A stretch of DNA of 64,000 bases from Amycolatopsis sp. NBC_00345 (GCF_036116635.1 NZ_CP107995.1:3720001-3784000); one strand, 5' to 3'. Numbered from the stretch's first letter, positions 16,796 to 25,343 are shown. Made by a program: numbers and translations. The notes: generated by a model from the letters alone, not told the origin.

Positions 16796-16813
16796 AAGGA
16801 CTGTTTGGTCCTT
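16796..16813. promoter_or_regulatory. candidate GntR autoregulatory operator, AAGGAC-N6-GTCCTT
   Basis: AAGGAC (16796-16801) and GTCCTT (16808-16813) form a perfect inverted repeat with a 6-bp spacer, 86 bp upstream of the GntR start at 16900. Matching sites at 10569 and 30073 suggest the product binds there as well. Confidence 0.65.
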
Positions 16814-16899
16814 AGCGCGTGCGGCGGCGGTGTGCACGCCGTGATCGACACAGCCGCCGGAACCGGCGATCGAGGGTCACCGCGCGATAGAGTTGGCCG

Positions 16900-17601
16900 G
16901 TGGTTTCCAACGGACGTTCCAGCGATCCCCCGGCCGGTGCCGGCGTCCGGCGAGCGCGCGGCACGATGCGCCTGGGCGCGCTGGCCCAGCAGGAGATCAA
17001 GGCCCGGCTGCTCGAAGGCGTCTACACCGCCGGGCAGAAGCTGTCGGTGGAGGATCTCAGCGCCGAGTTCGAGGTCAGCAGGCAGCCGATCATGGAGGCG
17101 CTGCGGGTGCTGTCCGCGGACGGGCTGGTCACCATCATCCCGCAGGTCGGCTGCCGGGTGGCCAGCTACGGCGCGCAGGAGGTGCGCGACTTCTTCGCCT
17201 TGTTCGCCGGGATGGAGGGCGCCGTCGCCGCGCTCGCCGCGACCCGGCGCACCGACCCGGGCCTGCGGGCCCTGAACGAGATCTCGGCCCGCATCGGGGC
17301 ACTCGTCGACGAGGCGGACCCGGTCGAGCGGGCCCACGTCTACCGCATCCGCAATCGCGAGTTCCACGCGCAGATCCACGCGATGGCCGATTCCGCCATC
17401 ATCGCGGACCTGAGCCAGCGCATGTGGGACCTCAGCGACTTCCTGATCAACACCGCGGAGCTGACCCAGCCGTTGCACAGCGTCGCCCACCGCCACCTCG
17501 ACCACGAGAGCATCCGGCGGGCCCTGCAGGCCAAGGACGGCGAGCTGGCGCGGCGCACCATGGAGGAGCACATCATGGCCAACGTCGTCGAGCCGCGCTG
17601 A
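16900..17601 (+). CDS. GntR family transcriptional regulator (FCD subfamily)
   Basis: A 233-aa regulator. The winged helix contains LSAEFEVSRQPIMEALRVL (about residues 53-71). The FCD domain has metal/ligand-type residues in RNREFHAQIHAMA (about 151-163) and a C-terminal HRHLDHESIRRAL (about 197-209). GTG start at 16900. It converges with the molybdenum hydroxylase genes, only 4 bases between stops. The palindrome upstream recurs in front of the HpaB operon and the azoreductase/VOC pair, so this is the best candidate for the master regulator of the ring-cleavage genes. Confidence 0.88.
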   Translation: MVSNGRSSDPPAGAGVRRARGTMRLGALAQQEIKARLLEGVYTAGQKLSVEDLSAEFEVSRQPIMEALRVLSADGLVTIIPQVGCRVASYGAQEVRDFFALFAGMEGAVAALAATRRTDPGLRALNEISARIGALVDEADPVERAHVYRIRNREFHAQIHAMADSAIIADLSQRMWDLSDFLINTAELTQPLHSVAHRHLDHESIRRALQAKDGELARRTMEEHIMANVVEPR

Positions 17602-17605
17602 CTCC

Positions 17606-18145
17606 CTACCCGGGGGTCACGCCGCTGCCCACCTCGCCGCTGCCCATCTCACCGCGGAGGCCGGCCGCCGCGGCCCGCACCGACTCGACGATGCTCTGGT
17701 AACCCGTGCAGCGGCAGAGGTTTCCGGCCAGTGCCTCCCGGATCGCGGTGTCGGCCGGGTCGGCGTCGCGGGCCAGCAGCCAGCGCGTGGCGAAGATCTG
17801 GCCAGGCAGGCAGAAACCGCACTGAAAGCCGTCGTGGTCCCAGAAGGCCTGCTGCACCGGGTCCAGCTCACCGCCCTGCGCGACGCCCTCCAGGGTGGTG
17901 ATCTCGGCGCCCTCCGCCGCGGCCGCCAGCACCAGGCAGGACTTGACGGGCTGCCCGTCCAGCTCGACCGTGCACGCGCCGCAGTCGCCGTTCAGGCATC
18001 CGGCGTGGGTGCCCTTGAGCCGGAGCTGCTCGCGAAGCACCTCGACCAGCAGGTGCCGGTCTTCGCACCGGACCCGGCGGGCCCGGCCGTTCACCGTCAT
18101 CGCCACGTCCCGCTCCGGAACGGGTTCGCTCGCCGGTTCGGTCAT
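17606..18145 (-). CDS. molybdenum hydroxylase, [2Fe-2S] small subunit (CoxS-like)
   Basis: A 179-aa iron-sulfur subunit of a xanthine-dehydrogenase-family enzyme. The plant-type cluster cysteines are C50, C55, C58 and C70 (GCLNGDCGACTVELDG region). The second cluster cysteines are C109, C112, C144 and C146 (QCGFC and LCRCTGYQ). It relays electrons from the molybdenum site to FAD. GAGGAG precedes the ATG at 18145, which overlaps the medium-subunit stop as ATGA. The order is large-medium-small, and the complete enzyme hydroxylates N-heterocycles or aldehydes with water as oxygen source. Confidence 0.92.
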   Translation of the reverse strand: MTEPASEPVPERDVAMTVNGRARRVRCEDRHLLVEVLREQLRLKGTHAGCLNGDCGACTVELDGQPVKSCLVLAAAAEGAEITTLEGVAQGGELDPVQQAFWDHDGFQCGFCLPGQIFATRWLLARDADPADTAIREALAGNLCRCTGYQSIVESVRAAAAGLRGEMGSGEVGSGVTPG

Positions 18146-19011
18146 CGGTTCTCCTCGTGGGCTCGGTGCAGGGCGCGGCGCAGCACGGCCCCGGCCACCA
18201 TGCGGCGGTAACCGCCCGGGGCCAGCTCGTCCTCCCAGGGTTCGCCGATCCGCGCGGCGACCCACTCGTCGACGTCGGCGTCGCCCGGGAGCCGGCCGGC
18301 GTCGTCGAGTACCGGGGCCAGGTCGAGCTTGATCGGCCGGGTGCTGATCGCCCCGAGCGTGACCACGGCGCCCCGGTACCCGGGAGCGTGGTCCGCGGCA
18401 CCCGCGGGCGGCAGCACGGCGGCGGCCGTGGCGATGGGCCAGCTGCCCTCGGCGAGCTTGAGCTTGCAGTAGCCGAGCCGGGCCGGCCGCGCCGCCACGG
18501 TGACTCCGGTCAGCAGCTCGCCGCGGCGCAGGTCCACTTTGTAGGCGTCGAGGAAAAACGCGGCCGCCGGGGCGGTGCGGGCCCCGCCCGGTCCGTGCAG
18601 GTGCATCGTCGCGTCCAGCGCGACCAGCGCCGCGGGGACCTCGGTGGACGGGTTGGCGTAGGCGGCGGAGCCACAGACCGTGCCCTGGCACCGGATCTGC
18701 GGGCCGCCGGTGATGCCGCCGGCCACCCGTTGCAGCAGCTGCGCCGTGCCGGGAAACGCCGGTGCGGCAAGGAGGTTCGCGTAGGTGGCCCTGGCGCCGA
18801 CGCGGACGCGGCCGTCCGTGACCGTCGCGGTGCCGAGACCGAGCCGGCGCAGGTCGATCACGTGGTCGAGGTCGAGCTCCCCCCGCGTCAGGCGGGGCAC
18901 CAGCATGGTGCCGCCGCCGAGCACGGCCGCGCGCTCGGCGTGGGAGTCGAGGAGTGCGACGGCCTCGGCCAGCTCGGTGGGGGCATGGTGGCGCAACGCC
19001 GTCCGGATCAT
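18142..19011 (-). CDS. molybdenum hydroxylase, FAD-binding medium subunit (CoxM-like)
   Basis: A 289-aa FAD subunit of the PCMH type. The pyrophosphate-binding loop AVLGGGTMLVPRL is at about residues 29-41, and the second FAD loop GGPQIRCQGTVCGSAAYANP is at about 102-121, close to the usual TIGGN-type motif. A CO-dehydrogenase flavoprotein C-terminal domain follows. Starts and stops overlap with both neighbours by ATGA, so the three subunits are made in a fixed ratio. It passes electrons from the iron-sulfur subunit to the final acceptor. Confidence 0.9.
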   Translation of the reverse strand: MIRTALRHHAPTELAEAVALLDSHAERAAVLGGGTMLVPRLTRGELDLDHVIDLRRLGLGTATVTDGRVRVGARATYANLLAAPAFPGTAQLLQRVAGGITGGPQIRCQGTVCGSAAYANPSTEVPAALVALDATMHLHGPGGARTAPAAAFFLDAYKVDLRRGELLTGVTVAARPARLGYCKLKLAEGSWPIATAAAVLPPAGAADHAPGYRGAVVTLGAISTRPIKLDLAPVLDDAGRLPGDADVDEWVAARIGEPWEDELAPGGYRRMVAGAVLRRALHRAHEENR

Positions 19012-21413
19012 GATCGCGCTCCCGTGCCGGTGCCCGCCTTGATCGCGCGCAGCAACCGCGGCGCGCTGAGCGGCATGTGGTGGACGTGCACGCCCAGCGG
19101 CAGCAGCGCGTCGTTGACCGCGTTCGCGACCGCGGCGAGGGCGCCGCCCACACCGCTCTCCCCCGCCCCCTTCATGCCGAACATCGAGAACGGCGAAGGC
19201 GTTTCGCGGCTCACGGTCTCGATCAGCGGCAGGTCGGTGGAGCGCGGCAGGAGGTAGCGCTTGAGGGTGTCGCTGCGGAGCCTCCCGTCGGCGCCGTAGA
19301 CCGACTCCTCCCACAGCGCGCCACCGATCCCCATCACGATCGCGCCGAGGAACTGGCCCCGCACGAGCAGGGGGTTCACGACCGTCCCGCAGTCGTGCAG
19401 GCCCACGAACGACAGCAGCGTGACCTGCCCGGTCTCACGGTCCACCTCGGCCGACACGACGTGCGCGGAGTGCGAGTAGGAGGGATAGACGGACACGCGG
19501 CCCAGCTCGTCGGGGACCAGGTGGATGTTCTCCGGCGTGTAGGTCCGCGTCGACTCCAGCTGCCGATCGGTGATGCCCAGCCCGGCGCCGCCCAGCGTCA
19601 TCACGGCATTGACCACCACCGGCAACGGCAGCCGCTCGCCGGTGGTGGTGTCGACGACCTGCCCGTCGGCGAAAGCGCAGGCTTCCGGCTCGGTCTTCAG
19701 CAGCGACGAACCCGCCTGGGCCAAGGTGGCGCGGAGGTCGCGCGCGGCGAGCACGGCGGCGGCCCCGCCCACGGTCAGCGACCGGCTGCTGAAGTTGCCG
19801 TAGCCGTAGGGGCACAGGTCCGTGTCGCCCTGCTTGACACGGACGTCGTCCACGCCGACGCCCAGCTCGGCGGCCACCAGCTGGGCGATGCCCGTCTCGT
19901 TGCCGCTCCCCGGGCTGGTGACGCCGGTGAGCACGGTGACCCGGCCCGACCGGTCCACGCGCACGGTGGCCGTGTCGTGCCCGCGGACCAGGGAGCCGGC
20001 CAGGTCGGCGCCTTCCGGGGCGAGTTCGAACGCGATCCCGACGCCGGACAGCCGCCCCTCGGCCCGCGCGGACGTGCGACGGGCCCGCAGCGCCGGATAG
20101 TCGGCGGCCTGGAGGACCTGGTCGAGCGCGGCGTGATAGTCACCGCCGTCGATGTGCTTGGTGGCCGTCCAGTACGGCATCTCCGCGACGGGGATGAGGT
20201 TGCGCCGCCGCACTTCCGCCGGGTCGAGGTCCAGGCGCTGCGCGACCAGGTCGACGACCCGTTCCAGCAGCAGTGCCGCCGACTCCTTGCCGTATCCGCG
20301 AGCACCGTTCCACGGCGCCTTGTGGGTGGCCACCGGCACCATCTCGACGTCGTAGTCGTCGATCCTGTACGGGCCCGGCAGGGTGAGCCCGGCGACGAAC
20401 GCCTGCGCCCAGCCGCCGCTCGGGCCCAGCGCGCCGACGTTGGCCAGGATCCGGTCCTTGAAGGCCAGGATCCTGCCGGTGCCGTCGAAGCCGGCCTCGA
20501 AGCGGTGCACGTACTCCCGGGCGCCGACCAGCAGCGACTCCTCGCGGCTTTCCAGCCACTTCACCGGCGCACCGGCCCGGCGGGCGAGCAGTGCCAGCAA
20601 CGATTCCTCGGGACAGCTGTGGAACTTGTGGCCGAACCCGCCGCCGAGGCGCGTGGCCACCACCTGCACGTCGCTCTCGGCCATGCCGAGCACCTGCGCG
20701 AGGTGCGAGCGCAGCGGGTGGGGGTTCTGCGTGGAGGCGTACAGGGTGAGGCGGCGGCCGGCCGGCCACGTCGCCACGTATCCGCGCGTCTCCATCGGGG
20801 TGGTCTGGTAGCGCTGGATGAAGATCTCGCCCGAGAGCGTGTGCGGGGCCGCTGCCAGCTTCGCCGTGGCGTCGCCCTCGGCGAACGGCAGCCGGCAGAC
20901 CGCGTTGTCCGCCCAGCCGTCGAAGACCACCGGGGCATCCGCCGCCATCGCCGCGTCGGTGTCCAGCACGAAAGGCAGCGGCTCGTAGTCGACCGCGATG
21001 GCGCGCATCGCCGCCTGCGCCTCGTGCAGGCTGTCGGCGACGACGGCCGCGACCGGTTCGCCCACGTAGTGCACGGCGTCCACGGCGAGCGGGTGGAAGT
21101 CCGTGGTAGCGCCGCCGACCATGGCCGGGTTGTAGAAATGCGGGAGGGGTTCGGTGACCTTCGCGGCCTCGGCGCCGGTCAGCACCACCCGGACGCCAGG
21201 GCGCGCCGCCGCGGCGGTGGTGTCCACGCGCAGAATTCGCGCCGCGGGGTGCGGGCTGCGCAGCAACGCGGCGTGCAGTACCCCGCCGGGAAACTCGATG
21301 TCGTCGAGGTAGCCGCCCTTCCCGGTGAGGACGAGGTCGCCGTCCTTGCGGCGGACCGAGCGGCCGACGAGTGATCCGGCGGTGGTGGCGGGGCCAGGTT
21401 CGGTGAGGGTCAT
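19008..21413 (-). CDS. molybdenum hydroxylase, molybdopterin-binding large subunit (CoxL-like)
   Basis: An 801-aa catalytic subunit. VGRSVRRKDGDLVLTGKG begins the aldehyde-oxidase a/b hammerhead domain. GGGFGHKFHSCPEE is a cofactor-contact motif. APWNGARGYGKESA sits where many homologs have a YRGAGRPE-like motif. The late KGAGESGVGG motif contains the active-site glutamate. The CoxL-specific AYXCSFR loop is absent, so this is not a form I CO dehydrogenase; an N-heteroaromatic or aldehyde substrate is more likely. The ATG at 21413 follows AGGA. It lies 7 bases after the MhpB-type dioxygenase, which argues for a joint catabolic role. Confidence 0.9.
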   Translation of the reverse strand: MTLTEPGPATTAGSLVGRSVRRKDGDLVLTGKGGYLDDIEFPGGVLHAALLRSPHPAARILRVDTTAAAARPGVRVVLTGAEAAKVTEPLPHFYNPAMVGGATTDFHPLAVDAVHYVGEPVAAVVADSLHEAQAAMRAIAVDYEPLPFVLDTDAAMAADAPVVFDGWADNAVCRLPFAEGDATAKLAAAPHTLSGEIFIQRYQTTPMETRGYVATWPAGRRLTLYASTQNPHPLRSHLAQVLGMAESDVQVVATRLGGGFGHKFHSCPEESLLALLARRAGAPVKWLESREESLLVGAREYVHRFEAGFDGTGRILAFKDRILANVGALGPSGGWAQAFVAGLTLPGPYRIDDYDVEMVPVATHKAPWNGARGYGKESAALLLERVVDLVAQRLDLDPAEVRRRNLIPVAEMPYWTATKHIDGGDYHAALDQVLQAADYPALRARRTSARAEGRLSGVGIAFELAPEGADLAGSLVRGHDTATVRVDRSGRVTVLTGVTSPGSGNETGIAQLVAAELGVGVDDVRVKQGDTDLCPYGYGNFSSRSLTVGGAAAVLAARDLRATLAQAGSSLLKTEPEACAFADGQVVDTTTGERLPLPVVVNAVMTLGGAGLGITDRQLESTRTYTPENIHLVPDELGRVSVYPSYSHSAHVVSAEVDRETGQVTLLSFVGLHDCGTVVNPLLVRGQFLGAIVMGIGGALWEESVYGADGRLRSDTLKRYLLPRSTDLPLIETVSRETPSPFSMFGMKGAGESGVGGALAAVANAVNDALLPLGVHVHHMPLSAPRLLRAIKAGTGTGARS

Positions 21414-21420
21414 TTCCTGC

Positions 21421-22371
21421 TCATTCCAGCGTCGTTGCTGACGGTGCCCGGCTCGAAGCCATCCCCATGCCGGTGATCCAGTCCGGGACGGGCTCGTAGG
21501 CCGTCCACTCCAGCGGGCAGCCCCACGCCGCGGCCGCGGCCGCCCAGGTCCGTACCTCCAAGGCCCCGGGCCCGGCCAGGCCTTCGACGTCTTCCGCGTC
21601 GAGCCGGCCGAGCACGGCCGGGTCGAGGGAGATCCGCTCGAGCAGCGCCCGGTCCCACTCCGCGTTGACCCGGCCCGTCGATTCGCCCGCGGCGAGCGCC
21701 TGGGCCCGCGCCTCCCGGATCGGTTCCAGCTCGGCCACCCGCGGGCGGCCGTGGATGAGGAAGTCGCGCCACTCGGGGGTGATCGAGGGGTCCTCCGCCG
21801 AGATCGAGGCCGGCCAGTGCGACAGTCCCCCGGAGCCGACGAGGAGCACGCGGGCCGCGGTGGCGGCACCCCGGATCGCTTCCCCGACGGCGTGCCCGAA
21901 GCCGGCGCAGCGCCGGAAGCTCGGCAGGGGCGGGCAGCCCGAGTTCACCACGATCGGCACGATCGGGACGTCCAGTGCCGGGAACAGCTTGGCGTAGACC
22001 TGGGTCAGCCCGTGGTCGATGCCCAGGTCGAGGGAGACCGCCGGATCGAACCCCCGCGCGGTCACCCCCTCGAAGATCTCCCGGGCGAGCGGCCCGGCCC
22101 GCGGCAGGTCACCGCGCGGGGTCCGGTAGTCGCCCACCCCGCGCACACTCCCGATCCCGATGCAGAACGGCGGCATGCAGTCGTAGAAGAGGTTGCGCGC
22201 GTGGTCGGGCCCGAAGACCACGACGACGTCGGGCGCGAGCCCGGTCGCGACCGCGCGGAGCCGCTCGGCCGATTCGGTGAAGTGTCCGCCGGGCTCCTCG
22301 GGGGTGCCGGCCGGGGCGAGGTTCCAGAACGGCGAATGCGACAGGTTCACACAGCCGGCGACGGTGGCCAT
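21421..22371 (-). CDS. extradiol ring-cleavage dioxygenase, class III, MhpB-like
   Basis: A 316-aa LigB-superfamily enzyme. The sequence follows MhpB (2,3-dihydroxyphenylpropionate 1,2-dioxygenase) closely in motif order: CVNLSHSPF near the start, VFGPDHARNLFYDCMPPFC (about residues 52-70) with a catalytic histidine, LGIDHGLTQV (about 116-125) and GSGGLSHWP (about 179-187). The Fe(II) enzyme opens a catechol meta to the hydroxyls. It probably works with the HpaB-type hydroxylase and MhpC-type hydrolase 5-8 kb upstream on the same strand. An IS110 element now begins 10 bases before its start, within what was probably an operon, so its expression may have changed. Confidence 0.88.
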   Translation of the reverse strand: MATVAGCVNLSHSPFWNLAPAGTPEEPGGHFTESAERLRAVATGLAPDVVVVFGPDHARNLFYDCMPPFCIGIGSVRGVGDYRTPRGDLPRAGPLAREIFEGVTARGFDPAVSLDLGIDHGLTQVYAKLFPALDVPIVPIVVNSGCPPLPSFRRCAGFGHAVGEAIRGAATAARVLLVGSGGLSHWPASISAEDPSITPEWRDFLIHGRPRVAELEPIREARAQALAAGESTGRVNAEWDRALLERISLDPAVLGRLDAEDVEGLAGPGALEVRTWAAAAAAWGCPLEWTAYEPVPDWITGMGMASSRAPSATTLE

Positions 22372-22429
22372 CCGGTGCTCCTAATCGGTAGTGGGGGTAG
22401 TTCTTCCGGCTCGTGACCGGGTCGGTTGG

Positions 22430-22690
22430 TGCTGGTTCACCGGTAGGCGACGCCTGGGGGTTCCGGTCGTTCGACGACTTAGGAAAGAACGGCGCGTCTG
22501 CCGGTGAACCGGTGATCGTGGTGGTGGGATGTCGTTGCTCGAGTCCGCCGCAGGAGGTGACCTCTCGATGTGTTCCCGGGCTGTGAGCTCTTCGACAGAA
22601 CGAGGTGCCTGCGGTGTGCTGGAGTCACGAACGGCTACTGAGATGACGGACCGCCGAGTCCCGCGATTAGGGCGCTGCGTGACCCTGCCT
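22430..22690 (+). ncRNA. IS110 bridge RNA (target-binding and donor-binding loops)
   Basis: Two guide-bearing hairpins and one central hairpin (22548-22554 with 22608-22614) are visible. The first (22434-22510) has a 10-bp stem GGTTCACCGG/CCGGTGAACC plus an inner stem. Its 36-nt loop holds TCCGGT (22462-22467), identical to the left flank 22371-22376, and GGAAAG (22482-22487), complementary to CTTTCC at the right junction 23985-23990. The second (22624-22683, stem GTCACG/CGTGAC) holds CTGAGATG (22638-22645), identical to the right end at 23976-23983, and CGATTAG (22664-22670), complementary to the left end CTAATCG at 22381-22387. This is the architecture described for IS621-type bridge RNAs. 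Exact RNA ends are not determined. Confidence 0.72.
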
Positions 22691-22731
22691 GGACCCGTGA
22701 CCTGCGTGAATATTGAAGGAGGCGTGACGGT

Positions 22732-23964
22732 TTGACACTGTTCTGCGGCATCGACTGGGCTGAGTCCCACCATGATGTCGCGATCATCGACGACACCGGA
22801 ACCGTCGTGGCGAAGGCCCGGATCGGTGACGACGCGGCCGGGTTCGCCCGGCTGCTGGACCTGCTGGTCGGGGCCGGTGACACCGCCGAGGCGCCGGTCC
22901 CTGTGGGCATTGAGACCGATCACGGTCTGCTCGTCTCCGCGCTGCGCGTCACCGGCCGCACGATCTATGCGATCAACCCGCTCTCGGCATCGCGTTACCG
23001 GGCCCGGTACCAGGTTTCCGGGGCGAAGTCCGACGCCGCGGACGCGGTGCTGCTGGCCAACATCGTGCGCACCGACGCGGCCGCGCACCGCCCGTTGCCG
23101 GTCGACACCGACCTCGCCCAGGCGGTGCGGGTGCTGGCGCGGGCCCAGCAGGACGCGGTCTGGGGCCGCCAGCAGCTGGGCAACCAGCTTCGCTCGCTGC
23201 TCAAGGAGTTCTACCCGGCCGCGCTCGACGCGTTCGCCGGGCTGCCCGAGGGCGGCCTGGCCCGACGCGACGCCCGCACCGTCCTCGCCGCGGCACCCAC
23301 ACCCGCGCTCGCAGCGAAGCTGACCCGAGCACGTCTGCGGACCCTGCTGGCGAAGGCCGGGCGCCGCCGCAACGTCGACCATGACGTTGATCGGCTCTAT
23401 GGGATCTTCCGGTCGGAGCGGTTGCGGCAGCCACCGATGGTGGAGAACGCGATGGGCATCCAGTTCTCGGCTCTGCTGAGCCAATTCGAGGCCGCCTGCG
23501 CTGCCGCTGACAGCCTCGCGGAGGCGACCCGGACACATTTTGAGCAGCACCCGGATGCCAGGATCATCACCAGCTTCCCCGGCCTGGGGCTGCTGGCCGG
23601 CGCCCGGGTGCTCGCCGAAATCGGAGACGACCGCGCCCGCTTCACCGACCCGCGTGGGCTGAAGGCCTACGCCGGCTCGGCGCCGATCACTCGTGCCAGC
23701 GGCCGAAAAACCGTGGTCTCGCACCGGCACATCAAAAACCGGCGCTTGGCCGCGGTCGGCCCGATCTGGGCGCTGAGCTCGCTCAAAGCCAGCCCCGGCG
23801 CGCGTCGCCACTTCGACGCCCGCCGCGCCGCCGGCGACTGGAACCACCAAGCCCAACGCCACCTGTTCAACAAATTCCTCGGCCAGCTTCACCACTGCCT
23901 GCAGACAGACTGCCGCTACGACGAACATCAAGCCTTTCCACCTCCACTCACTGCCGCAGCTTGA
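22732..23964 (+). CDS. IS110 family transposase (RuvC-like DEDD recombinase)
   Basis: A 410-aa recombinase, full length for the family. The N-terminal RuvC-like domain starts FCGIDWAESHHDVAII with the first catalytic aspartate, followed by GIETDHGLLV (about residue 63) and SGAKSDAADAVLLA (about 98-111). The C-terminal Transposase_20 domain shows ITSFPGLGLLAGARVLAEIGD (a helix-hairpin-helix-like region) and contains the conserved serine region near TRASGRK. A TTG start at 22732 follows AAGGAGG. The protein acts with the bridge RNA encoded just upstream to recombine donor and target DNA. No frame disruption is seen, so the element may be active. Confidence 0.92.
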   Translation: MTLFCGIDWAESHHDVAIIDDTGTVVAKARIGDDAAGFARLLDLLVGAGDTAEAPVPVGIETDHGLLVSALRVTGRTIYAINPLSASRYRARYQVSGAKSDAADAVLLANIVRTDAAAHRPLPVDTDLAQAVRVLARAQQDAVWGRQQLGNQLRSLLKEFYPAALDAFAGLPEGGLARRDARTVLAAAPTPALAAKLTRARLRTLLAKAGRRRNVDHDVDRLYGIFRSERLRQPPMVENAMGIQFSALLSQFEAACAAADSLAEATRTHFEQHPDARIITSFPGLGLLAGARVLAEIGDDRARFTDPRGLKAYAGSAPITRASGRKTVVSHRHIKNRRLAAVGPIWALSSLKASPGARRHFDARRAAGDWNHQAQRHLFNKFLGQLHHCLQTDCRYDEHQAFPPPLTAAA

Positions 23965-24010
23965 CTTCCAACAACCTGAGATGTCTTTCCGGGTCCGGGA
24001 CAGCTCGAGC

Positions 24011-24541
24011 TCAGACGGCCGTGCCGCCGATCAGGACGAACGCGACGAGACACGGCTCGTCGGAACGGTTGGACCACAGATGGCGGGTGCCACGCTGGAT
24101 CAGCACGTCCCCCGCGGTCAGCTCCCGCTCGTCGGCGTCCAGCACCGACCAGATCGCCCCGCGCAGCACGAGCGCGTAGTCGAGGGACGCGGTGCTGTGG
24201 ACCATGCGGGAGCGCACGCCCGTGCCGTCGTCCCACACCCGGTCCGGCGGGAACTCCACGATCCGGAACACCGATCCCGACGGCGGCGGCGAGATCTCGA
24301 CGGGCCCGCCGAGACCGTCGTCGACGGCCCCGGCGTTTTCGACGGGAACCTTGTCGTGGCGCCAGAAGTCGGTCATCGCGAACGTCGGGGTGTCGGCGAT
24401 GACTTGCACGTGCGCACAGGTCTCGTCCGATACGACGGTCGGGCGGCCCTCGTCGTCGAGACCGGTGACGAGACGGCGGAAACGCTGCACCGAGGGCGCG
24501 ACCGCGATCGGCCGCCCGGACAGCGGGATGTTCTCGGGCAT
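24011..24541 (-). CDS. cupin domain protein
   Basis: A 176-aa protein with one C-terminal cupin domain. The motif MVHSTASLDYALVLRGAIWSV (split over about residues 116-136) and DVLIQRGTRHLWSN (about 149-162) are cupin motifs 1 and 2; a complete metal ligand set is not obvious, with His in VHST and RGTRH. Cupins of this type occur in aromatic-degradation operons, often of unknown catalytic role. AGGAG precedes the ATG at 24541. It is the last gene of the upstream half of the operon; the IS110 element begins 24 bases beyond its stop. Confidence 0.78.
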   Translation of the reverse strand: MPENIPLSGRPIAVAPSVQRFRRLVTGLDDEGRPTVVSDETCAHVQVIADTPTFAMTDFWRHDKVPVENAGAVDDGLGGPVEISPPPSGSVFRIVEFPPDRVWDDGTGVRSRMVHSTASLDYALVLRGAIWSVLDADERELTAGDVLIQRGTRHLWSNRSDEPCLVAFVLIGGTAV

Positions 24542-24558
24542 GGTGCTCCTGGGGGTGG

Positions 24559-25302
24559 CTAGGGCAGCAGGGACAGGCCGCCGTCGACGACGACGGTCTG
24601 CCCGGTCACGTAGGTCGCGCGGATCAGGCCGAGCACGAGCTCGGCCACCTCTTCGGGCAGCCCGGTGCGCCGCAACGGGGCCTTGTCGGAGATCTGGCCG
24701 CGGAACGCGGTCCAGTCCTCGGTCCAGCGGGTCTCGATGAAGCCCGGGGCCACCGCGTTGACCCGGATCTCCGGGCCCAGCGCGCCGCCGAGGAGCTTGC
24801 ACATGTGGTGCACCGCGGCTTTGCTGACGGCGTAAGGGATGCTGCTGCCGCCGACGTCGACGCCGGCGAGGGCGCCGACCACCACGATCGTGCCGTTCGG
24901 GCTCTTGCGCAGCAGCGGTTCGGCGGCCTGCACGAAATGCCACGGCCCGAGCACGTTGAGCTTGAGGATGCCGTCCCAGACGTCGTCGGTGACGGCGTGG
25001 ATGTCGGGGTGCGCGATCCGCGCGGTCTTCCCCGCCGCGTAGACCACCGTGTCCAGGCGGCCGTGCTCGGCGCCGACCCGGGCCACCACCTCGGCGGCCG
25101 CCCCCGGCTCGCTCAGATCGGCCCGCAGGAACCAGCTGCCGTCGAGCTCCGCGGCTACCGACTCGCCCTCGTCGACGCTCTTCGAGCTGACGACGACGAC
25201 CCGGTAGCCCTCCTGGTCCAGCCGCCGGGCGACCGCCGCCCCGATCCCGGTGGAACCACCGGCCACGATGGCGACCGGCCGGTCCTCGTGTTCCGTTGCC
25301 AT
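24559..25302 (-). CDS. SDR family oxidoreductase
   Basis: A 247-aa classical short-chain dehydrogenase. The cofactor motif VAGGSTGIGAAVARRL is at residues 13-28. The catalytic Tyr and Lys are in YAVSKAAVHH (about 153-162), and the loop VNAVAPGFIETRW (about 178-190) is typical. It most likely interconverts a hydroxyl and a keto group on a pathway intermediate, such as a dihydrodiol or hydroxyacid. A usual AGSS NAG motif is degenerate (VYAAGKTA). A GAGGAAAAGG region precedes the ATG. It lies between the cupin and FAD oxidoreductase genes in one operon. Confidence 0.86.
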   Translation of the reverse strand: MATEHEDRPVAIVAGGSTGIGAAVARRLDQEGYRVVVVSSKSVDEGESVAAELDGSWFLRADLSEPGAAAEVVARVGAEHGRLDTVVYAAGKTARIAHPDIHAVTDDVWDGILKLNVLGPWHFVQAAEPLLRKSPNGTIVVVGALAGVDVGGSSIPYAVSKAAVHHMCKLLGGALGPEIRVNAVAPGFIETRWTEDWTAFRGQISDKAPLRRTGLPEEVAELVLGLIRATYVTGQTVVVDGGLSLLP

Positions 25303-25343
25303 GACTCACCTTTTCCTCCCGCGGCACTGCGGGTCCGGGGCTC

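Larger units (their letters stand above)
22381..23986 (+). mobile_element. IS110-family insertion sequence with bridge-RNA region
   Basis: The element has one transposase gene and a 350-bp non-coding left end. Boundaries are set by a shared CT dinucleotide: left end CT-AATCGG at 22381 and right end CTGAGATGT-CT ending at 23986, giving 1604 bp counting one CT. Both ends are supported by guide segments in the non-coding region that match them. There are no terminal inverted repeats, as is usual for IS110. It sits between the cupin and MhpB-type genes, which are otherwise in line on the minus strand. Confidence 0.8.
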
